Positions 47,639 through 59,755 of a stretch of DNA of 64,000 nucleotides are shown one piece after another (position 1 is the stretch's first letter; the number at the start of each line of letters is the position of its first letter). The notes beneath the pieces are model-generated. The model was not told the origin of the DNA and made no database searches. It saw only the letters and a program-made list of their open reading frames with translations. This DNA comes from Acorus gramineus (lineage: Eukaryota > Streptophyta > Magnoliopsida > Acorales > Acoraceae): assembly GCA_030737835.1 (NCBI GenBank), contig CM060852.1, positions 9,840,507 to 9,904,506 of the forward strand. The letters run 5' to 3'. A program made the translations under genes and the position numbers.

Positions 47639-48862
47639 CTATGGGACATAAGATTTGGTCACATTGAACGTCTTTGTATTTGTCTTGATCTCCCCTGAAT
47701 ACACATATGTTTTAGTACTCCTTGCCCCTTCTCCTCCCATACTTTTTATCATGGTTGATGAAACAACTTTTTGCGTGTAACCTTTCGAGTCGAACGACAA
47801 TGTTTTAGAATTGGACTGAGAACTGGACTTCCCTGGCAAGGCACCGGTGAGCGACAAAATTTGATGCGAAGTGGCCTCTGCTGCGGTCGCAGATGGCCTA
47901 GGCACGACATATCTTGGCGAAGGCATTTCCAAAGCGAGTTTCGGCAACGCAACTTCCAGAAATTCAAGAACTCCGACAGCTTGCCCCATCGAAGGCCTCT
48001 CCGTGTGATCCGGGTTTGCGCACCACAGTCCCAAAACCATCAACCTCTCCATTACTCGCCTATCAAACTCCCCCGCCAATCTCGCATCAGCCGCCTCGAG
48101 AATCCTCCCAGCCCCATAGAGCCCCCAAACCCACCTAACCAAGTCCATCGTCATCCGACCGCACGCGATTTCAAGAACTACAACCCCAAAGCTATAGACG
48201 TCGGACCCCTTGCTGAACTTGCCGGTGCTTTGATACTCAGGCGCCACGTACCCCACCGTGCCCCACACGTCGGTCTCCTGCAAGTCCCCGCCGTGATCGC
48301 CCACCATGGCCAGGCCGAAATCCGTGAGCTTCACCTCAAAATTCTCGTCCAACAACACGTTCGCGGACTTGACGTCCCTATGCACGACGTACCGCGCCGC
48401 GCACTCCTCGTGGAGATAACGCAGCGCGCGCGCCAACCCAAGCGCGATCTTCTGTCTCTGCGCCAACGACAGCGGTGGCTTCTTTGAGTCGAAGAGATGT
48501 GAACTGAGGGTTCCACGGGGAGCGAACTCGTACACGAGCAACGGCCGGTCTTTGTGGTGGGAGTAACCGATGAGCCGAATCACGTTGCGGTGTCTCAGTC
48601 GGCTCGTGACCTTGACCTCTGTTTCGTACTGCGTCTTACCGTCACTTGGGAGATCAGAGAACCTCTTTATGGCCTTTATGGCCACTACCATGGATAGGTC
48701 GATCAGGAAACCTTTGTAGACCACGCCGAAGCCGCCCTCACCGACCTTTTGAGCCTCCATGAAGTTATTTGTCGCTGTCACTAATTTGATGTAGGGGAAC
48801 TTCTGGGGCCATCTCTCAAGCAGCAAGTCGACATCTTTTTTTATTCTTCTTCCAGTTCGCAT
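47639..48862 (-). CDS. Kinase-only relative of L-type lectin receptor kinases (intronless, 407 aa)
   Basis: A single open frame encodes a Ser/Thr kinase closest in style to plant lectin receptor kinases of clade IX: KFPYIKLVTATNNF, glycine loop GEGGFGVV 41-48, Lys63, HRDVKSANVLL with catalytic Asp163, DFG 181-183, APE 207-209, then SKGSDVYSFGVVVLEIACGR. The extracellular lectin domain, signal peptide and membrane segment of a full receptor are absent. The frame stays open upstream to about 49044 (stop at 49064-49066) without an ATG, so the first ATG (48862) is used. About ten residues normally found between GR and LVEWVW are missing (CGRMTMDLVRWVW). It may be a functional cytoplasmic kinase or a 5'-truncated copy; all catalytic residues are intact, so I do not call it a pseudogene. 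The long tail after residue 340 is Ser/Thr/Lys-rich. Confidence 0.72.
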   Translation of the reverse strand: MRTGRRIKKDVDLLLERWPQKFPYIKLVTATNNFMEAQKVGEGGFGVVYKGFLIDLSMVVAIKAIKRFSDLPSDGKTQYETEVKVTSRLRHRNVIRLIGYSHHKDRPLLVYEFAPRGTLSSHLFDSKKPPLSLAQRQKIALGLARALRYLHEECAARYVVHRDVKSANVLLDENFEVKLTDFGLAMVGDHGGDLQETDVWGTVGYVAPEYQSTGKFSKGSDVYSFGVVVLEIACGRMTMDLVRWVWGLYGAGRILEAADARLAGEFDRRVMERLMVLGLWCANPDHTERPSMGQAVGVLEFLEVALPKLALEMPSPRYVVPRPSATAAEATSHQILSLTGALPGKSSSQSNSKTLSFDSKGYTQKVVSSTMIKSMGGEGARSTKTYVYSGEIKTNTKTFNVTKSYVP

Positions 48863-50140
48863 CGCTGACTTGTACTTGAGAAGTGGTTTTGGAATTGGGA
48901 CTGATTGTGGAGAACAAGTAGAACTCAGGAGAGGGAATGGTGTTTGCAAAGGAGATGAGATGGAAGAAGATGATTTATTAATCAGGAAAGGTTGGCCGGT
49001 GTCGAATATAAATGCGGGTGTTTTTCTGGGAAGTTTCCCTTTTATTGTTGACTTGACTTGAAACTAATGAACTACGAGCCATATTTGAGCTGAGCGTCTC
49101 CATTGTACCCGAACATTTATTTAAATTTAAATTTGAATAAATATTACCTGAAACTCTCTTCAACCACAATCATTTACTTATATCTATACCAAATTAAATT
49201 TTTACTCAAATCTTTATCCAAATCAAGAGTGACCCAAATCTTTATCCAAATTTCAACATCTTTTTTTTTTCTTTATCTCCACATTTTTTTCCAATATAAC
49301 TTTTTTTTCTCTTCAACCCCACCTTTAGTTTAATTATATTAGATTTTTTTTCACCCCCCAAAATTTTCACCATCTCTTGAAAAAAAAAAATAACTTTTAC
49401 CTTTTTAAAAAAAAATTGGATGATAATAATTTTTAAATTAAATATCTTAAAGGAAAGAAAAATTGAGTAGTGAAAATGTTTAAGGAAAAGACTTTGAAAA
49501 TGTTAATAGGAAATAATTAGAAGAAAATGTAAAATTTTAAAAAGATTTGAGTAAAACACAAAGTGATGGTTGGAGACACATCATATCAAATCAACCTTTT
49601 ACTCAAATTTTAAGTGAAATTTAGGTATAGGTTTAAGTAAAGGCTGGAGATGGCCTTACACACGGTTTTTAGCCTCTCATTTACCATTTATTTATTTATT
49701 ATTATTATATTCGAGAGACTATATAACCGATCAAACTGGAAAAGCTACTTCTATCTATTTGTCACGATCCTACGAAAAATTCTTTCAATTATATAATCGC
49801 AAACAAACAGGTGGGTAAGAGCGCAAAAACTTGAACTCAAGATCTACCATTAATACAAGTAAACCCCGAACCGTTGTATTATGATCATTGGAGACCCTCA
49901 TTTACATCGTTGATCACGTATATTCATATTAACAAATCATGCCTCACTAAAAATTTTATATATTTTTAATAAATGAGTCCATACAATTTATTAGACTGTA
50001 TATTTCATCTTTAAAAAATTATATATATTGTATTATTTTTTTAATAAAATGAATATGGAAGGAGACTAAAAACGACATTAAAAAGAAAAAAAAGTCTCCA
50101 TAATATTATTCATGAAAAACACAATTACATACTTACAAAT

Positions 50141-50712
50141 AGGCATGTCAACTGGTCGAGTCTGGGTCAGGTCGGGGTGGACCCGGACCTGACTCGTTTG
50201 ATTGTCAGGTTCTGTGGGTCAGATCCATATCGGGTCTCGAATCATGTCGGGTCGGGTCGGCCCATTAACAAGTTCAAGCCAGACAAAGAGAAGTTCAGAA
50301 ACTTTTCAATGGCTTATTGCTTCATTTTTTTTCTTTTTTTTAGTAGAGTCTAATGTAGCATAAATAGTCATTCACTATTTTGATTTTTAAATGTTTTATT
50401 AGGAACATTTGGAATACAATTTAGATTATTATGCTTTTACGTGAAAGGTTGTAAAAATATTTTAAATATTTAAAATTTTAAATGATTATGCAATATTTAA
50501 TTATAAAATATTTGATTGAATCATGAGTATTAGGTTGGATCATAAATAAAAAAAAATTACATAATATTTGAGTCGGGTCTAACGGGTTCATAGGATTGGG
50601 TCGAGGTGGACCCTGACCCGACCCGTTTTGATTGTCGGGTCCTTCAAGTCAGGTATTTAGACCTTTTATCGGATCAAAATCCAATCGACCCGCAACCCGT
50701 TGACAGACGTAC
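50141..50712. mobile_element. hAT-like non-autonomous element with GGGTCGGGT motifs
   Basis: Left end ATAGGCATGTCAACTGGTCG and right end CCCGTTGACAGACGT share the (A/T)GTCAAC core in inverted orientation. Both ends carry several GGGTC/GACCC blocks, as seen in many plant hAT MITEs. Flanks ACTTACAA and ACTTATCAA are nearly the same, consistent with an old 8-bp target duplication. Confidence 0.6.
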
Positions 50713-51140
50713 TTATCAATAGTTTAGAATAATCTCATAAACATTCTATGTCTTCGTAACCGTCCTGTAAGATATATAACGATTTTTTAAAATATCTTTT
50801 ATAATTAGAAAAAGTTTTTTTTTTATTTTCATCAAAATTAAATATTCCATGTCTTCATAATTGTCAGGTGGGATATATATAATGAAGGCAGTGTTTTATA
50901 GCAGGATTATAAAATTGATTATGTAATAAATTATTCTTAATTTTTAAAAATCGTAATTTTTTAAAATTACTATAATGAAATTGTTTGATTTTATGATTAT
51001 ATAATATTTTTTTATAAAAGCAAAATCTCAAACACGTTTGGAGGGCCCCATTAATAATAGAAGCACTCCACTAAACATGTCAGTACTAACATGTCAATTG
51101 GGCAATCCTCTTCCGTTCTTCATCTATCCGATCTTGTTTT

Positions 51141-51162
51141 GAGAGAGAGAGAGAGAGAGAGA
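51141..51162. repeat. GA microsatellite in the costars gene leader
   Basis: Uninterrupted GA run ending 5 bp before the first ATG. Confidence 0.9.
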
Positions 51163-51166
51163 GGTG

Positions 51167-53395
51167 ATGATGAATGTGGAAGAAGAAGTGGGTCGTCTGA
51201 GAGAGGAGATCAAACGATTGGGTCAGCTCCAGTCCGATGGTTCTTACAAAGTAACCCCTCTTTTCCTTCTTTCAAAATCTAATTTTTACCCTTCTTAGGA
51301 TTCAATATCAATGTATTGAAAAGATTTGTTATCCATATAAAATTGACCCCTTTGAATCTTTATTTCATATGAACTGCATGAAATCTGGAATTGAAATGCT
51401 TATTTTTCCCTTAATTTTGATGACCCATTTTGATATCTCAAACCAATTTAGAGATTTTTGATTGAGTCAAATCAGAGAATGAAAGTGCATTCTAGACGTT
51501 GCGCGAGTCAGATCCCATGAAGAAGGGCATATAAATCCAAATGTGCTGAATTCTTAGATACCGTATAGATAAGCTCATCAAGATCTTTGCGGAGTCTTCG
51601 ACATGATTTGGCATCTGGCATCTAGATTGCGCCTTCCACCCATTTTAGTTTCCTTTTCATTTTTTTGGAAGTGTATGATTATGTTGAGGGAAAATGATTC
51701 CTTCAAATGGTCAGGAGTCGAATGATTGCGAACAATCTTCGATTTTCTATTGGTGTTGGATTTCTTCAATGCATACATTTTAAGTAACAGGAATAGTAAA
51801 AGCAAGTAGGTCAGGTGGTGACATCCACATTGGTGATGGAGTATGTCATGCATGGAGTTGATGGGAAAGTATCATCAAGTGTGGAAATCAACCTAAAAAT
51901 AACCATGCATTCCCACACACAGCGTGTCTGGTTATGCAAACTCTGTTCAACCGAGTTATGACGACTGAGTAGATTTTATGTTGTGCAATTACAATTTGTG
52001 TGTGTTATGAGCATCTATATTGATTAAATATATTTGAATCTTGCCAAGTACTTGCTTGAGCTCCCAATGAAAAATGGATCTTTGAAGTTCATGTTGTATT
52101 CTTTATGTTACCTATAGTAAATCTGTAATCATAGTACAGAATTGCAGGATCACATATAAAAAATTTCTCACCGTCTCCCTAAGACTCTCCATAACAGTAC
52201 TTATATTCTCGAGAATATAATTGACTACATATTAGCAAAATATATTTGGAAATGGTCATTGACATTACATTTGGATAGCACTGAAGGCTTTACCCCAAAA
52301 CTAAATGGCCAGTTCTTGAACCCTGTTTTATCATAAATTTGATAACAAGTCAAGTCATCTACTCATCTCTCAGTCCATAAGACCTCACATCCTTCTCCCC
52401 TTATTGAAACAAATGTCTAGGTGAAACTGTCAGTGCAAAGTGACTGTTCTTGTTCTTCTATTTTGATAGTTAAAATTGTTTCGGAATCTTTGAATACTTG
52501 GTTGCAGATTCTTTAGTCTACTGAGCTATGGGTGTGAACTTTTATTCTGACCTTTTGTTTAAAATTTCTTGTAAAGAGGCCAAAAGAATATTCCTGATCA
52601 TTTTTCAGAAACATCAACCATTCTTTCAGTCTAAACTTGAATAATCAACCCTTATTGAACCTAAGTTTTTCTTGCCATAGTCTACCATCATAGTGTTTTC
52701 CAACTAAATTTTCTCAGACTGATGAGTCGCTAGATTATTAAACATAGATTTTGAAGTATGGATTGCTTTCCAGGAAAAGATTGCCAAGGATCATGGATAT
52801 ATTTCAAGAAGTTTAGATCCAGTGATATCTGTTCATAAACAATGCATTGGTTAGTTAGGTTGAGCCAGCGCATTCCCCTGTAAAAGCTGCATCCATGAGA
52901 TGCAATGATTTTTATCCCTTCAGAGAGATTTGTAATAGATTTCATATAAGCTCTCTCCAATTGGGGCGCCACATATAAAGATCCAGACACCTGGAATGTA
53001 CATGGCATTCACTAAATTCACACTAACACAGGCTATTCAAAGCTTTTCTTTACTTTGAGTTATAGTAATGCTTATATTTATAATTAGTCATCTTTTGATG
53101 CCTGCCTACATGACAATCTGCATGCAAGACATGACATTACATACTGGAGAATCTTGGTATTACTTTTGATACACGCCATTGATATATCAATTGCTTGATA
53201 TTGCAGGTCACATTCGGCGTCCTGTTCAACGATGACAGGTGCGCAAACATATTCGAAGCGCTGGTAGGGACACTGAGGGCTGCTAAGAAGAGGAAAATTG
53301 TTGCATATGATGGTGAACTGCTTCTGCAAGGTGTGCATGACAATGTGGTTATAACCCTCATGCCTCCTCCAGCCCCTTCCACTGCGACTGAATAA
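51167..53395 (+). CDS. Costars family protein (ABRACL-like), 2 exons, 90 aa
   Basis: Exon 1 51167-51250 and exon 2 53207-53395, joined in phase 0 by a GT-AG intron of about 2 kb. The protein reads MMNVEEEVGRLREEIKRLG, then DGSYKVTFGVLFNDDRCANI, then FEALVGTLRAAKKRKIVAYD and ELLLQGVHDNVVITL, the signature of the costars/ABRACL family (Arabidopsis At4g33640). Length of about 80-90 aa is normal. Two ATGs are in frame at 51167 and 51170; most relatives begin MNVEEE, so the second may be the one used. In Dictyostelium costars influences actin organisation; in plants the role is unsettled. Nothing odd is seen apart from the long intron. Confidence 0.95.
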
Positions 53396-54542
53396 GAACT
53401 GTCTATAGCTTGTCTTATTCATGGCTTCACAAACTCCTGTAATGGAGAACTTGTTGACAATGAAATAATAACTATTATCAATTTCATGAATATTTTCAAT
53501 ATATTTGAAACCTTGACTGCACCGTGTTGATTGTTTTGAATGTGGTCCCTTGTGCCCTTTCTTTTGCCAATTTTAACTCCACCCCCAATCCTCTCGTGGC
53601 GGCAACAAGGGCGCGATGACGACAATTACAAAAGAGGGCGGGAGGGGGGAGACAAAGAAAGAGAGGATTGGGGGATGGGTGAATGAGGGCACCGGAGACT
53701 CTTGGGTGGCAGGCGGAGGAGGCTGTTAGACAATAAAGTTGGGCACAAGGAGGGAGATGGAGGGAGAGAGGGAAATAGTGGTGGTGGTAGTGTGATGTGG
53801 TGGCTGTTGTGATGGCTATGGTGGTCGTATGGTGGTAGTTGTGGTGGTGGTGTGGGAGTAGTGGCATGACAAGAGCGTGATTGGTGGTGGGCATGGAGGG
53901 AAGGCGGGTAGGGGAGAGAGAGAGAGAGAGAGAGAGTGGGGATGGTACAGATGAAATGAGATGGGAGTAGAAGGTGAAATTTAGGGTTCAGATCCTGTCA
54001 AGCCTGGGTATCACCGTACCATCAGCATCGAACTACACACTCTATAAATCGAACTGCATAATCAATTTTTGAATTTAGTGTCACTCTATGTACAGTTCGA
54101 TTCATAACTGTTTAATTTGATTTATAGACTGTGTAGTTTGATATTAATGATACTAGACCTAACTGGATCTAGACCGTGAAATTTTATGTGTGCTACATTA
54201 GGGATTAAGGGGGATGAGATTTCAGAAGTTCTAAAAAAAAAACACACTAGGGTGGGATGAATAACGGGGTGGAAATATAATAAAACGGGACACGACGAGT
54301 ATCGGCGCCCCTAAAAAAACCACAACTACGTCAGTCGAGAATGGACAGCCGCCATTACAACTCCAACAGTATCCTCAAGTGGCACTCCCCGTAAATTAAC
54401 GCCAAATTCAGGGATTCATATAAAAGCCCTCCCTTCCCCAAATCAATTCCAATTCGATCCCGATTTTATATATTCATCGATCGACTGTTCTCGAAATAAT
54501 TCTCCCCTCTCTGTTAGGGTTAGGGTTTCAGTTTGGTTGGGG
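53396..54542. other. Intergenic region, low-complexity GTGGTG block and ZML promoter
   Basis: 53620-53940 is G-rich on the plus strand with many GTGGTGGT and GGGAGA stretches ending in a GA run (53915-53936); frames through it on either strand are low complexity and not considered genes. The last 130 bp is the promoter and leader of the GATA gene, with TATAAAAG at 54419-54426. Confidence 0.6.
54419..54426 (+). promoter_or_regulatory. TATA box of the first GATA gene
   Basis: TATAAAAG about 117 bp upstream of the ATG at 54543. Confidence 0.65.
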
Positions 54543-57500
54543 ATGTCTGCCGGAAACTTGAACCGCCACGATGACTGGGACCATATGATCGACGCCGGAG
54601 GCGGCGATGGGAGTGGGTCCGACGACCAGGGCCACCTCGTCTACGACGGGGACGGCGCCGACCAGATGGACGGCGTGGACGGATCGGAGGGGGGAGGGTC
54701 CATCGTGGCTGCGGGCCCCGTCGTCGCCGGGGCTGATTCGATGCAGCTGCGCGGGCAGGGCGTGAACCAGCTCACCCTGTCCTTCCACGGCGAGGTCTAC
54801 GTGTTCGATTCGGTCACGCCCGAGAAGGTTCGGCGGTCTCTTCCTCTTTTTGTGGAATCACAAATCCTGTTTTGGTTTAGATTCTTGTTGAGATGAAAGA
54901 GCTTTATGTTGTTTTGCTTTATGGCTGGAGAATGTATGAAGATTGTACTGATTTTGATGGGTTTTTTTTTTTTTTTTGGTTTTACTCTGAATTGTATTGT
55001 TGTTCTTATTGCATTATTTCTTTGATTGGTTCTAAAAATTCTACAATAAGTCGATGATATCACTCTCAATTTTTTTGATCAGTTGGAAATTTTGTCTTGT
55101 TTGCATGTTTTTGTGGTTTTGATTGTGATGCCCTTTGTGAAGGGTTTGGATGTTCCGAAGATGATGCTATCTACTCTCAATTGTGGAGGTTCTAGACTTG
55201 GTGAATTTTATTTTAATTTTTTTTATTTATAATTTCTTGTTCTGAAAATGATATCTGTTAAATTTGATTTTTGAAAATCATAGAGTTAAGATTATTGTGG
55301 TGTGTTGTTAGGACAGTGCAATCTAGATATACAGATACAGAATTGGAACGATGTTAATCCTTTTGACAGTGGAGTTTGCATACTTTGTCTAATGCACTGC
55401 TGTAGCATGTAACACTACCATCGTTTTAACAGTTATCACAATCATTATAATCTTTGGGATATCTGATTTAGTACCTAAAAATTCCCAAACGTGCGTGACT
55501 ATGGTCCTGTGCATCTTCTCAGTTGTGTTTTTGGATTTCATGGTTTTGTTGTTTTACATTTGTGGAGTGCTTATTCTGTGTTTATTTGCATGGAATGTTT
55601 ATTTCAATTTATTTTATTTCTTTTGCATGTAAATTTTACAAAATATGACTTTGAAACTGTCTGATAATGCGTCATTCTTATCTGATAGTCATGGTTGTTG
55701 GTTGACACTTGCTGCATCTGATTAGAACAATGAAAAATTGAAGATACATTTTTAAACCTTATGCAAAATTCTATATTGTACATGCATGAAACTTAGTGGG
55801 ATGTGTACATTTACATGTTAAATAGGTACACATATTCAATATTTGTTCTTAGCGAAATCTCCATTTATTACCAAGCTAGGTGCTACGCTGAAGACTCAAT
55901 TTTAGTTTGTACGTTTGTATTCAGGTGCAAGCAGTGTTGTTGCTATTGGGTGGACAAGAATTACCGTCTGGTGTCCCTGGCATGCCTCCACATACCAGTC
56001 ATAGGGTAGCCCCAAAACTATTCAGATTCATTTTTTTTTGTTAAAACAAAATATATTCAGATTCATTTGTTAGTTTGCTTATTATCTGCTGTTATTGCTA
56101 ATTACTACTCTCTTTGTTACTTTCTAATTTTTTTAAGGCTGGTGATTCTCCAAGATGCCTAAACCGTTCACAGAGAATTGCCTCGATACTGAGGTTCCGG
56201 GAGAAGAAAAAAGGACGAAGTTATGAGAAGAAAATCCGGTATGCTGTTCGCAAAGAAGTTGCCCTCAGGTATGTTAAACAGATTGCCTTTGGGGCTCAGG
56301 ATCCATTATGAATGGGAAATATATAATTGAGCATGTTAATGGACATTGGTTATGTTTGATGGATTGCTTTGGCAGATGATTCCACTATGATTGGCATATT
56401 TAAAATTATGTTAGCAGGCATTGTCGAATGCTTGGTGTAGGATCTTCTTTAAGAAATTGATAAATTATTGTTGCAATCTGTACAAAAGACCTGTCCGAAG
56501 AAATCAGTAGATTTATAGATAACAATATATGAGGGGCATCCATACAAGACTAATGCAGATTTTAATTACACAGATGCATTTTTTAATTCATTTAAGTAAA
56601 AAAAAACTCAATGTTCCAGGATGCAACGTAAAGGGGGCCAATTTACTTCAGCTAAGGCTACTGCTGAGGAGGCAGCATCGACTCCGCCAAGTTGGGACCC
56701 ATCACACCAAGAAGATAATCAAAAGGAAACAGTGTAAGTTTGAAGCTATCATTTCTGCATGCTATCAAATTCATCTTGAAGAGAACACCATGCCACATAA
56801 ATACTTTACATAATATTTTACAAGTAAAATGATCCCCCCAAAGTGTCATCCTTTTCAATGAAGTGATTCATACTTTTTTTTGCAAAATTATGTTCTCTCC
56901 CTCTTTCTTTCTTTTTCAGATCAATAGCTTAGCTCTCATTCCAATCTTTTGCAAGTTGCAGCTGTCAACATTGTGGCAGAAGTGAAAAATCTACTCCAAT
57001 GATGCGTCGTGGACCTGGTGGACCAAGGTCTTTGTGCAATGCATGTGGGTTGATGTGGGCAAATAAGGTACGTGATATTGTAGAAGATAGCTGGCTAACA
57101 GATTATTTGGGTTTGTGTATTTTGTCTCTGATTGTTCTCGAAACTACCATGCTTTCTTTTCTTTTTCTTTTCTTGGAGAAAGGTGGACACTTTACCACCC
57201 TCAATTTTATTAGAATTAATATTGGGTACAGTTCCAAATATAAAGCTAAAGCAAAGTAAAATGACAGAGGACAAAGAAGGGAAAAAGGGGGTGGGGGTGT
57301 TAGTTTACTATGTCTCTGATTGTTCACTAAAAGTACTATTCTGTTTTGACTTAAATGAATGCCTGTCTAACTTGCAGGTAGTAATGGCCAAGACTTTACT
57401 TGAGGAATTTTGCTTTTTATTTTTATTTTTATTGAGGGTGAAATGATCATCAATTATATAAAATAGAGTATCAGTTCCCATTAACTTAGGGAACTTCCTA

Positions 57501-58558
57501 CTCTACAAATGAAAAAGAACTTGTGATCTGACTTATGATTTGGCTGAAGACATGATGTATGGTAAATACATTGAACAATCTATAAAGCCAAGATAGAAAG
57601 CTGAATTTAGACCACGATGCATTCCACCGCATATTTGTCAAGATGCTTCCACAGGATTCTCAAAGTCTAGCCTGCAGATAAGACCTCAAATTGTGCTTTC
57701 TCTTCCTGAAATAGTCTGCAACCCAATTGCTTAATGCCTCCACTAAGTCCTTCCAACACCTCTTTAGCTGTCATTATTTTCCCCTGTAAATCGATTTTCT
57801 TTTCCTTATTAAATACAACACTTGTCCTCTTATTTGATGTGAGGGCTTCTGCTGCATCCCAATCATGAAAGGAACTTTGTGTTAACTGCGGTGAGAAATA
57901 AGGAAAGTGTTTTTCATGTTTTTCTACCGAGTACCTAACTTAACATATGCGCTCTAGGATCAGCAGGATAAAAAGTAGGGTTATTTAGTTTCCACTTAAA
58001 AAACCCCTCCAAAACACAATATTATTATAAACCCCCTTATGAGATGGGGAGGGTAAAATAGTCAATATACATATTTTGAGATGGAATATTCTCCTGATAT
58101 TCTTAGTTTGTTAACTGTTGGGTTTTTTACAAAGCTAGGTAACATTTTAAGGGGGTTTATAATAATATTGTGTTTTAGAGGGGATTTTTAATCATTTGCC
58201 TTGTTTTAGGAGGGGTGGAAACTAAATAACACTAAAAAGTAATGTTGTTTCCATTCTGTTCCATGTCTGATCCAAATTCGTTTTGCAGGGAACTTTGAGA
58301 GATCTTCCCAGGGCTCAAAGTTCTGTTACCCAAAATTCATCTCTCGGTGCAGATGAGCTGGGACACCTCAATGGACGGGTTTGGTTTCTTGGCCACAACA
58401 TATTTGAAAAGCTTTGCTTTACATTCTTTCTGTTTTGATTTTTTTCAAGTCTTATGTTCTCTCTTTTCTTTGCACAGACTAGTGCCTGCAATACAGACAT
58501 GGGGAGTGTTGGCCAGAATGCTGCTATGAATGGCAATATCATCATGCCTGAGATGTAA
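54543..58558 (+). CDS. TIFY-CCT-GATA transcription factor, ZML type (7 exons, 295 aa)
   Basis: Exons 54543-54827, 55925-56005, 56138-56268, 56620-56733, 56962-57067, 58289-58378, 58478-58558; phases close throughout. Domain order: an acidic Asp/Gly-rich leader (1-73); a TIFY domain (about 75-110) with [13 protein letters not shown]; a CCT domain (about 131-173) with [20 protein letters not shown] and [15 protein letters not shown]; and a class C GATA zinc finger CX2C-X20-CX2C (Cys205, 208, 229, 232) with [20 protein letters not shown]. This is the ZIM/ZML subfamily (Arabidopsis GATA24/25/28), nuclear factors binding GATA sites, linked to cryptochrome-dependent light protection and elongation. 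The X20 loop, rather than X18, is typical of the subfamily. Intron 5 contains a MITE. A paralogue faces it at 61959-64000. Confidence 0.95.
57978..58232. mobile_element. MITE (255 bp) in intron 5 of the GATA gene, 9-bp target duplication
   Basis: Left end GGGTTATTTAGTTTCCACTT and right end GTGGAAACTAAATAACAC are inverted, with a second inverted block further in (AACACAATATTATTATAAAC against GTTTATAATAATATTGTGTT). Identical flanks TAAAAAGTA lie at 57969-57977 and 58233-58241. Confidence 0.9.
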
Positions 58559-59136
58559 ATGTAAGTTGAGTTGCTTTCTTTAACAGCAAAGAGAGAGATT
58601 CAATTAATTTGGGGCTAAAGAATGTGTTTTGTGTGTGCATAGCCCTTTATTCAAGTGATGAGAACTTTTTTTTAAAATCATATTATTACTTGGCTGTAAA
58701 GATATTTGTGATACCTTGATCATTAATATGAAATCAGTGAGGGCCGGGTTTTCATTGTGGCTACACCTGAAGTGTATCTTTATCTTATGCCAAGTTCGGC
58801 CTGTGCCTGTGTAGCAGAGAACGGACAAATCCCATTATTTGTTACATCTATTTAGGCGGTTGATTAAAGTTGTGCTCGACGTCTCTGCACAATCTGTTCT
58901 TTTAATATGGTGGTTGATACTGAAGAGCCCTCACTTTTTTGGCGAAAAGGTTTGTCTATCAGAGAAGAAACACCTCGACCATTTGCATTTCTTTGATACC
59001 ATCAGAATCCAGAACTCAACATGCACCGGTCATTGTTACAGTTCATGAGCCCACTGTTTCAATTTGGAACAGATACTAATCAGTTTGTCAGAGTGGCATT
59101 AGACGTGTACAGGAAAGGGGGCAGTTACTTCCACTG

Positions 59137-59610
59137 GGAACCCCACCCCGTTATAAAAATTATTTTTTGGGTGGAGAGATTAAAGGAAAAAAGAGGAAGA
59201 ACAGTTGGAGGGAGGTGGTGGTGGACGATGGTGGTGGTTGGTGGAGGAAGTGGCAGTCAGCTGAAGGTGGTGGGAGGAGGAAGAGAGAGAGGCCATGGAG
59301 GGGAAAGGCGGTGATGGGCATTGGGGGAGGATGGAGATGGGGTAGGTAGGGGAAGAGATAAACAGAGAGAGAGAGAGTGGAAGGTGGAGGGCGATGGACG
59401 GCCCTTGCCTCACGTCTACTGTCACCCTCCCTCTCTCCGGCTTCTCTTTTCAACTCCCCTTCCTCCGCCCACCAGCGCCCGCTCGCCCGTCTGCCTGTCA
59501 CTCCCCTCCAAACTCTTCTCGTCAAACTTCATTTCTTCCTTTTTCATATTTTTCTTCCAGTTGGTCATTCCACCCTGAAATAATTTTTTTGAGTGGGGTG
59601 ACCAAAAAAC
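59137..59610. mobile_element. Possible inverted-repeat element with GGTGGT interior
   Basis: Left end GGGAACCCCACCCC...AAAAATTATTTTTTGGGTGG; the right end reversed gives GGTCACCCCACTC AAAAAAATTATTTCAGGGTGG-like order. No clear target duplication. Frames on both strands are open only because of the repeated composition. Confidence 0.4.
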
Positions 59611-59755
59611 GCATTGTACAGAAAATGGGAGTACATCAGAATGGGGAAATAGGCTTTCGATGCATTAGCAGCACTGGAATTGAACTCTTCGATTGAATTT
59701 GGATTTGCACAATTAAGCTCCTTGATTTTATGCATCATTTGGTATTTAGTAAGGC

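Larger units (their letters stand above)
48863..51166. other. Intergenic region with one hAT-like element
   Basis: AT-rich. A non-autonomous element rich in GGGTCGGGT motifs is at 50141-50712. A GA microsatellite (51141-51162) is the leader of the next gene. Otherwise no coding signal. Confidence 0.5.

Noticed and set aside
47771-48487. 238-residue plus-strand frame, arginine/proline-rich
   Set aside because: It is the antisense shadow of the GC-rich kinase gene, which has all family motifs on the other strand.
53496-53894. 132-residue His/Thr/Pro-rich minus-strand frame
   Set aside because: Arises from GTGGTG repeats; not protein-like.
59021-59696. Overlapping frames on both strands up to 121 residues, rich in Gly/Arg or Ser/Pro
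   Set aside because: Low-complexity GGTGGT/CTCTCC DNA keeps all frames open; no domain.
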